A stretch of DNA of 64,000 nucleotides from Dendrocalamus latiflorus (taxonomy: Eukaryota > Streptophyta > Magnoliopsida > Poales > Poaceae). Positions within the stretch are counted from its first letter, which is position 1. Each line of letters starts with the position of its first letter. Below are positions 32,913 through 46,515 of the stretch, in pieces. The position numbers and the translations under genes were made by a program. The stretch is taken from positions 2,968,871 to 3,032,870 of the forward strand of contig CM029666.1 of assembly GCA_017311315.1 (NCBI GenBank), given 5' to 3'. Under the pieces are notes generated by a model. It was not told where the DNA came from and made no database searches. It saw only the letters and a list, made by a program, of their open reading frames with translations.

Positions 32913-35900
32913 TTACTTTTTATTGCTTGACTTGGAGATGTCAGCTCTCAGCTCCTCTTCAAGCTCATCGAACTCCCACCCGCTTATCTCTTCAGGGGAG
33001 TATTTGTTGACTTCCCCAAATTCTAATTCTAACTTTGCAAGCTCCGAATCAGGATCCAGCCTCTGTTCAGGATTCACCGGAGATTTTGGAGAGTCCACAA
33101 GCGCAGCTTTAGGCGTTGAAGGTGACTGAGCAGGTGAAGAGCTCACTTCAGATCTCTCCTTTGTCGGCACCTTTGCTCTGCGGACTTCAATGTCTAACGT
33201 CGGCCTTTCTATAGACTCGAAAGCTTCCCTCAGTTTCTCTATATCAAAAAATAAGTTTCTGACCTCTGGATCATCTCGCCTGAAAAGAAAAGGAAAAGAA
33301 AATGTGACTTGTCCAATTGCAGGGATCACAACTTCACAAGCACGAGAAGTAAAATCAGTATGTAAAGAAGAGTTTGGCTGTACCTAGAATTAGCCCCTTG
33401 TTCAGAATAAAACAGCTTCTTCATGTGATCAGTGATGCTGAAGGCAATTACAATCTGATAATATTGCCACATCATCAGCAAACCAACATATCTATTTGCT
33501 CAAAAACCACATATGTTCATGATATGACTTTTACTGCACAACTAACCTCAATTTTGGCCAAAAAACATACAGATAAGTAGTCATGTTTATTTGCAGAGGT
33601 TGATGGCCTTATAAACAACTAATTAGCAGTTCAATTGTAAAACCAGGCAATCAACAGTTGGTACTCAGTAGGAACCTTCTTTTCAGTTTCCAAATATTCC
33701 TCCTCAAGGGATTTCTGTGGACTTGTCTTTTCTGATACCTCATCATCTTCATGTTCTGTTGACTCCTCCCTATAAGATTTGGTCCAAGGCACATGATTAC
33801 AAAGCCATTAACCAATTAGGGCCTATATTTTCGTGAAAAAGGAGGGTCGATGAGTATATGGAAGACATTAGAAAGAACAATTGAACAACCTTCTATTTAA
33901 GACTGCCAAATTATCTACGTATGTGCGGATCCGCTCAATTGATGGGCTCAGTACTTCCTGCCCAAGACAAAAGATGCATGCAAGATAGTGAGTCTAAGAT
34001 ATACCCTAATAATATAGTGTGCTAGGAATGCAACTAGGGCTTTGAACAGTTTGTATCCAACCACCACCTTGAATGTAGAAAGGTGACATTTGGTCAACTT
34101 CAGAAAATTGCTTGTGCATCTCTCCAGCTCATCGCTATGGTCATAAACAAAAAAATAAAACTGAACTAAATAAACATTTAAAAATGGAGTACACCATTTC
34201 TAATTATAGTTTTACAAGAAAAAAAAAGGAGTAATAGGACAAAAGGGCTCAATCAAAGGCCTGTATGGCCATAATCACTGCATACTTGGTTTTCTTTTCC
34301 TTCTGTTCATTGTATGATGACTGAAGCTGCCATGTATCCTCAAGGAAATTGATCCAAGTCTTGACTACACCAGCCTCCAGATTACATGAGGCAATAGATT
34401 TTGAAAGTTCGTTCTCCTGATTTAGTGTCAGAGAAGAAAACAATATCAAGCTGATCAATACCTTTGACAACAAACAGCAATTATCAATCTCGTAAAAATA
34501 TAACTGGAAGAAGACAGAAACTGGGTCAATCAGAAAAAAGCATCAGCACCTTTGCTTTTAAACTAAAGATCATCTGATTGCTTGCTTCATCAAATTGGTC
34601 CCTCTCTTCCCTCGTTTGCTTGAGCCGTCCAACAGCAACATTCAGTGAAATGTTGACCTGTTGATAGATTAGTATAGGAAGAACCTCAATCAAAACTGAA
34701 GTCTACCTTCAGCAAAATAGTAAGAACAGGACTCCATCAGAGAGACACTTGGCACTTGGCAGGAATGCGAGTCCCCCAGTCTACTCTACATAGATATAAT
34801 GAACGAGATTGATAAGGGCCAGCAGGAGTTAAATGCTGAAGACTAATTTCCTATTGTGTAGTGTTTCTTTCATGTTTTTGGAAAATCTTCGCTGATGCAT
34901 ACTCTCCTTAAACTCTTTGATCTATAAGAGATCTTTAGGCTTGTTCAGATGGGGCAAAAGAAAAACAGGATAAGACTAAGGAAAACTTCATGGAGATAGT
35001 TTTGATTTCAGCGTAACAATTAAATATAGTTTTGATTTCAGCATAACAATTAAATATCCTTGGTAACTTAACAACTCTATTGAAACTTGACTATTGTGAC
35101 ATAATCCTGCCCCTCAGGCCTTGCTACTATGGGTTAAGGCCACTAATGAAGAACTCATCAGTCCGCTGGATGACACATCAGTTGATCAAACACCTTATAT
35201 CATGCCAAAAACATGTTTAAGATTTTAAAATTGATTCAGTACCACAACTGCACGTCCGCATGTCAAGCCCAGGGCTAGAAGAAGCCAATTAAAGGAAAAT
35301 GTACCTTCTTCAACTGAGCCTCAAGTTCATCCCTTTGTTTCTCCAATACAAAGATCTCAGCAGTCAACTCCTATATCAGAGACATAAAAAAAAGACGTGT
35401 TGCTTAATTAGAGCATCAACAGATAATACAACAAAGCAACACTTATTCATGCTTCATTTTATAATCTGCATGTTGCCATATGTGAATTGGATGAAATAAG
35501 TCAAGAGAAGCTTCAAAGGTGGATAGCCACAATTAGAGTCCTATGTTCTGAAATGTGAATTCTTATAGTATAAGGACTACAAACATATTCTACTACCACC
35601 ATATGAGCCAGGATTATTACCTTTTCAACCGCACTCACTTCATTCTCCTTTTTGGCACGGAAATTAAGAGCTTCCTCTTTCTGGCGTCTGATAGTATGCA
35701 CAATAAAATTTGAAAGGTCACCTCAAAGGTTTTGCACCATGAATCGATTAGTTCAAAAGTACACCAAAATCATACAACCATGCATGGTGTAACCCAACCA
35801 AGAGTGCACAGATTTCATACAGGCAAGGAGTTAAGTTATTGAGAACTGCCAATCTAATGACAGCATTCTGAACATAATTCTGTGAATCCAATGAAACAAA

Positions 35901-38900
35901 ATTGAGGCATACAAATCGGAAGTACAGATCATACACTGCCATGGTGAATATTGGTGAAGTTTGATGTGCATAGACATGGAATATAGTGGCATTGTAATCT
36001 TTTTTTTCAGAACCTTTTTTTAAGTGTTCATACAAGTGTTAGTAGAATAACAATGATATCATACATGTTAGTAGAGTAAGAATTCATGCAGCAAAAACAT
36101 AAACTTGAAGGAACCATAAATTAAGGAACATAATTTTATAAATATGTAGAAGATGCTATCAAGTATTAACAAATGATATCAAAATCATATAGAAAAAAGT
36201 TATGGAAGCTACACCTGTGATCCAAAATACGCTTCTCTGCCTTGGAGGATGAATTAGCAAGGGAAATCGCCAAGACCTTTAATTTGTCAGCCTGTAAAGT
36301 TTAGTGCATGGTATTGGTATTGTAATATGCGTCTTTTCACCAAATGTGCATGTATAAGCAGATTTAATTCTGAGTGGCCACTAAGTCATTATCAGAAGTC
36401 TAAACTAAGTAAAAGGCAACACGAAAACTGCCACAATCACCAATGGTGGCATTGGTGATTGGTTGCCTCGAGCCACACAAAATATGCTGATGCAGATCAT
36501 CACGTCCAAGCGTCCAACAAATATGGGTCATAGTGCAAAGGACATGGACTGTTCAATGGAAAGTAAATATAAGAAGAAACACATGAGAGCGTAGAATCTC
36601 ATGACTCATCAGTTCGCTTCTTTAGAGGATAAATTCGACAAATGAAGCCGGTTTCTATCAACCGGTACTATTCATCAGACCTACTAGTTGCAGCCTAAAA
36701 GAACGGGCCTATGATGTTTGGTCATTTTCCAAGATTGAACAATTAGTTCTTAAAAAATTGTGATGTTTAGTTTAAAAATAATACACATAAAAATCACACG
36801 AAAACATGCCTTTTGGGAATGAATCTCTAGGGAATCCCCAGCATTAATTGATTTTTTCTTCAGTAGAAGGTCTTCCAATCTAGAGCAGAATTGGACTTCA
36901 GTGAGCGCTTCTTTGAAAGACTGGTCAAAGCAGAGAATTCAGTTAGCTTCTTAAGAAAACTGTGAAACAAAAAACATTACTAGTACAAGATGCAACGGGT
37001 CAAAACAAACTGGAACATGTGATGCTGAACTACTGGTGCAGTGATTAGATTTAACATGATCAGTAAAACCATGGTTGCGACTGTATACAGTCATTACTCA
37101 TTTGCATTAGTTTTCAGGAAGAATCTATCTGCTAAACACACTATGACCAGCATTCACTTAATAAAGCTGGATACATGAGAAGTTTTAATGAAATAATTGA
37201 AGGTCTCAAGCCAATCTTATATGTCCATAATGACACCAGTCTGATGATTGAGCTAAATCCAGAAAGCCAATGTGAATATCTAACCACCAATTGGCAAATT
37301 ACATACTCCCTCCAGTTCACAAAAATGTCATTTTGGACATTGGCACGGTCACAAAAATGCAACTTTGATCACTAATTAGTATTGTAATATGTTTGTAAAA
37401 CTCAATGAAATTATAATATTATGAAAGTACTATTCTAGATGAATCTATGCATATGATTTTCATATATCCAATGAATCTAAACATTTAAAAAGATACCGAT
37501 ATCCAAAGTTTTTGACCGCACGTATCCCCAAACGACATGTTTTTGTGAACTGGAGGGGGTAATAAAAATAAGCCCACCAATGTAATTACTTAATTATAAT
37601 ATATTTGAGAGAGGAAAGACCTCAACGATCGCAACAGCAGTCTTTTCCGTAACTTTTTCAGGATCTTGAGTTGGTTGAACTCGTGATGCCTCTTTCTCAT
37701 CTAGTTTCTTCCACAACTCCATGGCTTCAGCATCTATCCTGAAGTGAAATACACATATTAGAGTACAACAAAAGAAGCACTACTACTTGCCTACAAAATA
37801 GAGGCAAATGCACCACGGTAAAGGAGGCTTTAACTTATTGTACAGACAACCAGTAGGAAAATAAGAGTTTGACAGCTAGTTAATAGATTAATGGTCACCT
37901 ACTCACCTCACAATGTCAGCATTCCTCTTTAGTCCTGAAATGGCACTTTGTGTAAATTGAAGCAGCTCTTCACGTTTCACCTACATGTGTATAGAAACAG
38001 AATATTATTTGACAGGAATCTCAGTTTTTGCAAAGTTTCCCAAGTTGTGCATCAGTCAATTTTTCTCCTAATAGAAAGACATTAAAAATGGGAAATACTA
38101 AACAATAATTTGTTCTCTCCATAAAAAACAATAACCCTAGTCCAGGGACAGTGGAGCAACAATGCATCATCACATTCAGTGATCCAGTTCATCAAGCAAT
38201 GAATCAGCACACCACAAGAGTATGGTCACCATCTACGGTTATTGGTCCGTTCTCATAGCACTTTTGTTAAGACACCTAAAAGTATTATCAAATAACATCC
38301 TTTTTCCCTTTTGGTAGGATCCCTAATATTATGACAGAAGCAAAAAAGTGATAAAAAAATGTTCATGTGCAGTGCAAATCACAGATATACCCCAAGTTGG
38401 ATAATGTAAATAAAAAAAGTTAAGTGAGTGCTTGCGAAGAAAAAGAAGCAAGCTAGCATAATAATTCTGCCATTTCAGCGGTACGCAAGAAATTTGAGAT
38501 AAAATAGGACAAGAAACTCAAGTCACCAGAAAAGAAGATACCTCGACATATATGTTAATTACAGCTGTAGGCTACCAATTACATAATAGCCAGTGAATAA
38601 TCAGGAATCATTTGTGCCAAATATTACATGATAATTTTAGCCTTTCACCGATTTAGTGATTTGCTTTGCATAAGAGTGTAAGACAACCAGCAAACGTACC
38701 AGGACTTCATCATGGTAATTTGAGAATGATTTTGCCAAGTCTTGTATACTGCTCATAATTGCATTATTGATTTCTTTCCCTCCTGTAAGACATAGACTGT
38801 AGGAAATGACTATTAGCTAAAATGGAAAGGTTTTTCAGATTCAAAGAAAACATTCCGTGATTCAAGGAACAGTAAACATAATCATGCAAGGCCTGCACAA

Positions 38901-41900
38901 CTGATGTGCTTGTTCAGAATACATGGGCAACTGTAACTTACTGTTCCATGATTTCATTAGATCAATAATCGGTTTGAGTATATATTCTTAGGAATACTAA
39001 CAATACATAGGAACCATTTGAGTCTTTATGGGGCACAAAATGTAATTGTTGTAGCATGAGCACAACAGTGGGTACAAGGTACCCTATTTTCCATGGGAGG
39101 AGACAGAGCTAGAGAGAGCTAACGACAGGAAAGAGAGTTTGTGTGTAAAATGAGTGGATCTGGTCTCCTCATACCCCTCTTAGGGGGCTTATATACATGA
39201 GTAGGGTAGGATGGGAAATTCTCATCCTACCCCTTAATAATTACAAAAGGTAGGGGTACAGTAGCACATTCCATTATACTACTGGGCCTATAGTATTGGG
39301 TCTGCTGCAAGGCCCAATCGTTTGGGGCTAGGCTACCCCCACAACAGTACAGTCTCGACAGGAAGCGCGGAGGTCCTGAGGGGCGAGTTGACGTGAACAA
39401 GTGGCCTGGCATGGCTCAGGCCCTCAACAGCAGGCACGCAGGTGCCGACGGGCAAGCTGATGCAACTGGTAGCCCCAGCTCCAGAGGGTGTGGACGCTAT
39501 CCCCCACCCTTCGGACTTGGAGTCGACAAAGTCGGTGGAAAGATGAAGCCTTGACGCGCGCGGTTCGTCCCGCACCCTTCGGATTTGGAGTCGATGAAGT
39601 CGGCAGCGAGACAACTCTCCTTGAAGCGTGTGGTCCGTCCCCCGCCCTTCGGACTTGGAGTTGGCGAAGTCGGTGGCGAGGCTGAGCATTGAAGCGCGCG
39701 GCTCGTACCCCACCCTTCGGACTTGGTGTCGACGAAGTCGGCGGCGAGACGAATCTGTGGCACGTGGTCCGCCCCGCACCCTTCGGACTGGGCATCAATG
39801 AAGTCGGCGTTTAGACGAATCTGTGACGCACGCGGTCCGTCCTGCACCCTTCGGACTTGGCGTCAACAAAGTCGGCGCCGAGACAAAGCTCTGACGCACG
39901 CGGTCCGTCCCCCACCCTTCAGACTTGGTGTCAACGAAGTCAGCAACTAGACGAAACCTTGACACACATGGTCCATCTCGACCATGAGGCGGTCGGTCGA
40001 GCGCCAACGACCATGAGGTGGTCAGGTGAAGTCGCGACCACGAGGTGTCGGACGAGTCACGACCGCTAGGCGGTCGGATGGAGCGTCCACGACCACGGGG
40101 TGGTCGGACGAAGTCACGACCACAAGGCGTCGGACGAGGCGTCTACGACCACGATGCGGTCGGACGAAGCGTGCACGACCACGAGGTGGTCGGATGAGGT
40201 CACGACCATGGATGAGAAGGTTGTTGAGTATGACGCCACTCCACTTCTGCAGGTCAGAGCCAGTTTACATCGCGCACGGAGGCCTGCTCCCTAGTGTCCA
40301 GCGACGAGAAACGCTGCTCATCTGCAGGTGCGATGGGGCAGCTGCCGGAAGTAGCCCCGGATATGGCAGCATTTGGGGTGCTCGCGGCACGAGCACTCTA
40401 ATGGTAGCCTTCTCTAACACCTTCCCTTACGTAGCTTCTTACGCGCTCCCCACGAACGGCGCCAACTGTTGTAGCATGAGCACAACAGTGGGTACAAAGT
40501 ACCCATTTCTCCATGGGAGGAGGCAGAGCTAGAGAGGGCTAACAACAGGAGAGAGAGAGAGCTTGTGTGTAAAATGAGTGGATTTGGTCTCCTCATACCC
40601 CTCTTAGGGGCTTATATACATGAGTGAGGTAGGATAGGAAATTCCTATCCTACACCTTAATAATTAGAAGAGGTATGGGTACATTAGTACATTTTTTATA
40701 CTACTAGGCCTATACTATTGGGCCTGCTGTAAAGCCCAGTCGTTTGGGGCTAGGCCACCCCCACATCAGTAATCTTAACTACATGTTTTCAGGAAGAAGA
40801 TACATTATCAAAAGCAAAAAAAAAAAAAGAATCTTATATCCACATATTGAAAAACAGCAAACATTGTTTTGTAAAACCCCCATGAAATCAACAGTTAATA
40901 GTAAAGGTTAAGAACAACCCTTAAAATGTCAAAGCAATAAGTTCCTTGAGTGTTTCATAAGGCCATGTGCACTGTTATTTCATCCAGATCAGGAAACTGC
41001 TAACATAGTCTATACAATGTCGATGCTCTTTTCTCTGTATAAGCAAGTAACTATATAATCCTATTATGCCAACTGCACGAGAAAACAAAGGAAGTTTTAA
41101 ATATTGCTAAAATCCCAAAATAGATCAAATACTCAAGCTTAAAATCATTTTTGTGTACTTAGAAAATCACTTAATATAACTGAGGAATTAATTTGAGATG
41201 AAAATCACATGGATCTATATTGGAACATTAGCAACAGTAACCACCAAACATAAAGGTAAATCATGTACGCAATAAGCTCACCCAAAAATTTCCAAAAGCA
41301 GGGAAACCTCTTCTTCATTAGGAGCTTCAAGAATCTGAGCATGGGAAAGATTAACTGTGATTACTTTCTACCAGCGGTAAGAACAAACAATAGCATCATA
41401 TAATTGGAAGTACAAGCTGGTTGGTCAAAAATGAATTACTTAGTCAGATGAAGTAGATGGTATCTTGACAGTAGGTATAGCATTGTTGAACTGAACCAAC
41501 TCACCATGGACAATGTAATACCCTCAAGAGCTTGGCTATAGAGGAATACATCTTGGAAATTCATAGGAGCTCCTCCAATATCGGCGTCATAAAACAACAC
41601 CTGCGTACAAGAGTCGACATTAAAACACATGAACCAAGCATAGCAGACATACAGCATGCCTTTAAATGGCAACACCAAGCTAATGTGTTCTCCAACTAAT
41701 TAGACAAAAACTACAAGAATAACATTAGATGAGTAGATGCATACTCTTGCCAATCGCGGTTTCGAGGTGTTCGGTTCACTTGAAGGGACATTCTGTCTGT
41801 CAGACCCATCCAAACCTCCTAGTTCAGCCTCGATCTCTTGTAGCGCCCTGAGCCAGCGCCTTAGCACCTGAGCTCTCTCGTCCCCGCGCGATGAAACGGC

Positions 41901-42527
41901 TGCATCTTCCAAGCGCTTCACTGTTTGCTTGACACTTTTGTAGTTTTGAGTGCCCTGAAAATCACATAAAACACATAGACAACTTGGGAAGCATTTCACC
42001 CAGAGTCAAACCGTCATCAAAATTCAGAAACAGGGCATTTGACATCTTGAGGATAATACATACAAACTTCGACAAACATCAAGACCAAAAGCCCAAATCC
42101 CCAAACTTGTTAACCATTCTCCCCCATTTGTGGTAACCATTTCCTGTCTCAGAACATATGACACTGTGCCATAACATGTGGGACACGAAATCATCCCATT
42201 GTTGAGAGATTTCCTCAATTCATACAGATTGAATTAGTATCAAGACAGCTCGAACTATGTTTAACCTGGCTAGTCTGCATAAAAGCCGCACATTTGACTC
42301 CCCAAACAGCAAAAGTTGCGACCGAATCGAAGGGGTTTTGGGAGTGGGAGGGGCAGAAAGCGGAGGCCGCTCACCATGCGGTCGTTGAGGATTTTCGCGC
42401 CCTCGGCGACGGCCTGGCCGGCGTGGTGGGCGACGGCGTCGGCGTAGCCCAGCACGGCTCGGGCGACGCCGCTGCGGCCGCCCGCCTCGACGGCCTTGTT
42501 CACCGCGCTCCGCAGCCATGACGACAT
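32913..42527 (-). CDS. Conserved plant coiled-coil protein, 18 exons, apparently intact
   Basis: Exons in order: 42375-42527, 41745-41954, 41505-41600, 41282-41334, 38700-38796, 37907-37980, 37621-37738, 36810-36920, 36215-36291, 35621-35687, 35305-35370, 34550-34657, 34286-34416, 34068-34134, 33890-33957, 33676-33769, 33384-33454, 32913-33279. Phases agree throughout, giving 2028 bp (675 residues plus TAA). Introns are GT-AG except intron 8 after 36810, which reads GC-AG. The N-terminus (MSSWLRSAVNKAVEAGG, HHAGQAVAEGAKIL) looks like an amphipathic helix. A conserved block follows (ALEGITLSMILEAPNEEEV, LLLEIFGLCLTGGKEI). Then come long charged coiled coils (residues about 210-520) and an acidic Ser/Pro-rich tail. 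I recognise it as a conserved plant type but cannot name a function. Intron 4 carries an LTR element. Confidence 0.85.
39047..40768 (-). mobile_element. Small non-coding LTR element in intron 4 (TRIM/LARD-like)
   Basis: GTAAT duplications (39042-39046 and 40769-40773) enclose LTRs 39047-39346 and 40467-40768, about 300 bp each, starting TGTTGTAGCATGAGC. On the minus strand the right LTR is followed by GTTGGCGCCGTTCGTGGGG, a gypsy-type primer-binding-like site, so it is oriented like its host gene. The 1.1 kb inside has no gag or pol, only tandem repeats. It is spliced out with the intron if the gene works. Confidence 0.92.
39501..40215. repeat. Two tandem arrays inside the intronic LTR element
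   Basis: Seven units of about 68 bp, each with CACCCTTCGGACTTGG (core TCGG or TCAG at 39511, 39579, 39649, 39717, 39783, 39851 and 39919). They are followed by shorter units of ACGACCACGAGGTGGTCGG type from about 39980 to 40215. Confidence 0.88.
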
Positions 42528-42818
42528 CGCGGGAACACGACGGCGACGGCGAGGGGAGTAGGTGGGCGTGGGGTTGGAGCCTCGCGGCGCCCTCTTCTCT
42601 GCTCTCCTCTTCAGGTGAAGGCTTCAGTTCAGGGTTGGACACTTCAACTGCAGCAGGACCATACTTTCGTGTGCTTTTCGCTTTCTTTTCTGACAATAAT
42701 ATATTTTTTTATTTTCCATAGGTACTACTTGGTAAAATTTTTGCTTTTTAGTCCAAAATTTGAAAGTTTTTTATATATGGACCCCTGGAGAAAAGATTTG
42801 CAAAAATGGACCCTTCAC

Positions 42819-43182
42819 TCGGCGCCAAAGCATATGGCGCCCAGGGTACATGGCACGGCGCCATATGCTTTGGCGCCGTAAATGGCCACGTAGGATCCAC
42901 GGTGGCATAGCACGGCGCCAAATCACATCGCGCCGTGCCGTGTAAGTTGGGCGTTAAAGGCCGTGGCGCCGTGCTCTGGGACTTGGCCCGAATTTTGCAG
43001 TGCAAGCCCAGCTATCACGGCGCCAAATCTTCTAGCGTCATATTTAGCTATCACGGCGCCAGAGTCTTTGGCGCAGAATGGTTTACATACGGCGCAATAT
43101 TCTTTGGCGCCGCAAAAGGCGCCAAAGACCCTGGCGTCGTATATAAACCTCTCGGCGCCAAAGACTCTGGCGCCGTGCTAGC
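42819..43182. repeat. Array of GGCGCC palindromes, left end of element B
   Basis: About eight inverted-repeat units with the word GGCGCC(A) at one or both ends and a 7-12 bp centre, for example GGCGCCAAAG...TATGGCGCC and CGGCGCCAAAGA...CTGGCGCCG. The array begins inside the TIR and continues some 200 bp beyond it. Confidence 0.85.
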
Positions 43183-43396
43183 TTCACCTGTAGAAAAAAC
43201 AGCAAACCTTGCTGTTTTTTCCGCAAAACATATGCACATACATACATACATATACATTCACACATAAAACATCTGAACAACTCAAATGACAACATCGCAT
43301 AATTATCGAAAGTCTCAAAATATCACATAACATCATATAACTATCAAAAGTCTCAAAACATTATATAACACATCTCATCGCACAAAATAGTCACTC

Positions 43397-45898
43397 TCAC
43401 TGCCTCTTGGCCTTTCCCTTGCCCTTGGCCAAAGCATCAGACCCTGGAGTGTACGTGCTCGGGGGACGGGCCGAACGACGAGGTCGCTGGGAAGCCTGAG
43501 TAGATGGTGCGTCGGGCATCTGCGACATCCCAATCTCGTCGTGGGTAGATGCCTCCTCGTCCTCATGCTCCGCCTCCTCGTCATCCTGCTCTGCCTCCTC
43601 GTCCTCGTGCTCCGCCTCCTCGTCATCCTGCTCTGCCTCGTCGTCGTCGTCGTCGTCATCGCCCTGACTGAAAGTCGGAGTGTGTGACGAGCTCCTCGTG
43701 AACTGGCGCGTGCCGACGTGTGACGACGAGGCTGCAGCGGCACCCGAGCGCTGGGAGGCCGCCGGTGGTAATGCGACGGCCGTGCGTGCGCGGCAACCAC
43801 ACCGACCTGCCGCCCGACCGAGGCGACGTCGAAGTCTCTGCAAGTAATGATATGTCATAATTGCATACATGCTGAATCGATCTAACCTAGCGAATTATCT
43901 TTGTACCTGCAGGAAGTCCCTCAGGGGGTGGCTCTCGCTGTCCAGGTGGCCGAGAACCTCGTCGATCTCACGCACCGAGGTTTGGAGAGAAGTCCCCTTA
44001 AGAAATAAGTAAACATAAGTGCAAGATAAACGTATAGAACCAAAGTATTGCAAATATCATGCTTTCCGTACCACTCGATCGAGAATCGGAGCGGCCTCGA
44101 CCACTGTGCCCTCCCTCGCACGCCTATCGTACGTAGTGTCCTCGTCCTCGGACGAAGCGAGGTCCGCGTAGTCGACATCGGTCCACTGCTGCCTCAGCCT
44201 GTAGCGCGTGGCAGTGTGGTACCAGGACAAGTAACCCCGGAAGCTGGCATTACTGTGGGGGGTACTGTCCGGCTCGCAGTTGTCCTCCATCTTCCTCCAC
44301 CACTGCACGTACTGTCGGTGGTGATCAGCGAAGTCTGTCACCTTTCGTTGGCGGACCCTGTCGAACCTGTACATATAGCAGATGTCACCAATAGTTGTTA
44401 GTACGAACCAAAAGAATTTTAAATTGTTACTTACTTGTGCAACTCAACAGAAGTCGACATCCCCTCTGGGGGAAGAACTGCACGAGGCCGAACTGCCGCG
44501 CAACTCTGTGGGGGAGGTGAATCTCCACGGCATAGAAGCAGATCAGCGGACACCTCATCCTCCAAATATGGGAGTCCCTGCGGCACATAGTGCTGAGCGG
44601 TAGCGCTAGAACCTGTGGCTCGGAGTAAGGCTCCCAGGACACCTAGTAAGAGAACACACGATTAGCCGTGTACAAAAACCAAGAACTGTAGAATAAATAA
44701 ATGCAGTACCAATTTCTTACCATCGTGGGAGACAAAGTGTCAAACTCATTGCTGAAATCCACGTACGCCCGCTGAGTAGTCGCGAACGGGACTGACACTG
44801 TATCCCACATGTACGCAACAGTGGGGCCGAGGTCATCCACACCCAGTGGATGCCAAGGCTGCGCCTGCAACACTCGAGGGCGCCCCACTGGAATGCGTGT
44901 CCACATCCACACCTACCAAGCGAACATACGGGCAGACACACGATTAGCCACGCACAAAAACAAACAACTGTAGGGGAAAATGCATTACCACACCTGCAGG
45001 AGGAAGACGCAGCCACCGAGCGTCGACACGGGGGCCTTGCGTCTGCAGGCCTCGCAAAGCTGGCGGTAGAGGAATGCGAGGACCGCCGAGCCCCAGCTGA
45101 ACTGTCCAGCGTCCCCCAGTCCTGGAGGCAGTGGATGTACATCCATGAAGCGGCATCCCCCGTGGCGTCCGAGAACAGCACTGCCCCGAACATGTGCAGG
45201 ACCCAGGCGCGGCAGTGGTAGGTCACTGTGGCATCGTCCGCGGCAGCAGGGCATTCGCCAAAAGGTACTCCGCAACCATCTAAGGTGGACCCCCGAGACG
45301 CGGCCTCGCCTGGCATTATCTGGGGCAGGAGGCAATAGCGTGCCCAGGAAGGCCTCCACACGTGCCCTCCAGCCCTCAGACACCGCCGGGCCGATCACCG
45401 GCTGTCCCCTGATGGGAAGTCCAAGTATCATCGCCACGTCCTGCAGCGTGACGGTCATCTCCCCACAGGGAAGGTGGAACGTGTGTGTCTCTGGCCTCCA
45501 CCTGTTAGTAGTACAAGGAGAAAAGAATTAGTTACGTGCGTAAGAATATAGAAGTGAAAACAAATAGACCCGATAGAGAAAATACACCTGTCGACAAGTG
45601 CGGTCAAAGCTGCGGGGTTGAAGACCGGCATGCCCTGCCGTAATAGATTAGCGACCGTGTGAAGCCCAGCACGGCGCAGCAGTGGGGTATAGCGGTCGTC
45701 GTAGCGCATCAACTAGAACCCATCATGGGTTCGAGGACGAAGTATGGGTATCTCCTGAAAATTGCTATAAAAGTTAGCTGCGTGACCATCAAGTTGAACA
45801 CATATACATTTCGACCACACACGTGCCTGGCCGTCCTCCGTGAGCCTGCCGCGGTGCTCTCTCTCGTAGTACTCGTCTAGCAGCCGGTATCTCGCCAT
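43397..45898 (-). pseudogene. Plant mobile domain (MAIN/MAIL-like) gene, broken
   Basis: Eight exons can be traced: 45821-45898, 45588-45754, 44994-45501, 44721-44912, 44435-44642, 44072-44366, 43907-43996, 43397-43837. The PMD starts MARYRLLDEYYEREH, then YTPLLRRAGLHTVANLL and the hallmark TVTLQDVAMILGLPIRG, then WRKMEDNCEPD and GYLSWYH. The C-tail has an acidic repeat (DDEEAEHEDEEAEQ) and a basic end GKGKAKRQ. TAG at 45713-45715 and three one-base frameshifts (near 45260, 45113 and 44468) break it. In Arabidopsis, MAIN and MAIL1 are nuclear and act in silencing and meristem maintenance; PMD genes are also frequent in plant transposons. This copy is transposon cargo. Confidence 0.85.
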
Positions 45899-46194
45899 CC
45901 TGTGATAAATTTTAGAATTCAATGGTTAAGAAATATTCAAATAAGAAATTTATAAAACATGATTTATATATATAACTTGGTGTAATTGACAATAAGTTGG
46001 CTTTGCCACTTGAATTAGAATGCAAATCTAAATTAGGGGTGGTAAAAATATAATTTTGTAAGTATAAACAATAATCAAAGCTACTAAGGGTTAGGTGGAC
46101 ATACAATCTTGCCCATGTTGACATGAAATCATCCTATTTGCTATATGAAACCCTAAAAACCTAAAACCGAACACAACCATGTATAAATAATAAT

Positions 46195-46515
46195 CAAACC
46201 CTAAAAACATATGTATTTCTAAATCAAACCCTAAAAACATATCTATTTCTAAATCAAACCCTCAAAATATATGTATTTCTATATCAAACCCTAAAAACAT
46301 ATGTATTTATAAAATGGACCCTAAAAACATATGTATTTCTAAAAATTTAGAAATCTCGCTCAAACCAAACCCTAAAAACATGTGTATTTCTAAATCAAAC
46401 CCTAAATCTAAACATTCATCAATCTCGCTCAAATCAAACCCTAAAAACATATGTATTTCTAAATCAAACCCTAAAAACATATGTATTTCTAAAAATCCAA
46501 CCCTAAAAACGAATC
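46195..46515. repeat. 30-bp minisatellite with telo-box core, upstream of the PMD gene
   Basis: Units CAAACCCTAAAAACATATG plus TATTTCTAAAT recur, with an exact 30-bp period from 46195 to 46340 and then irregularly, about ten in all. Each contains AAACCCTAA, the plant telo-box. It lies 300-600 bp upstream of the PMD start codon. Confidence 0.88.

Noticed and set aside
42220..42696. Arg-rich 158-codon frame overlapping exon 1 of the 18-exon gene
   Set aside because: It is a wrong-frame reading of the GC-rich first exon, whose own frame splices cleanly.
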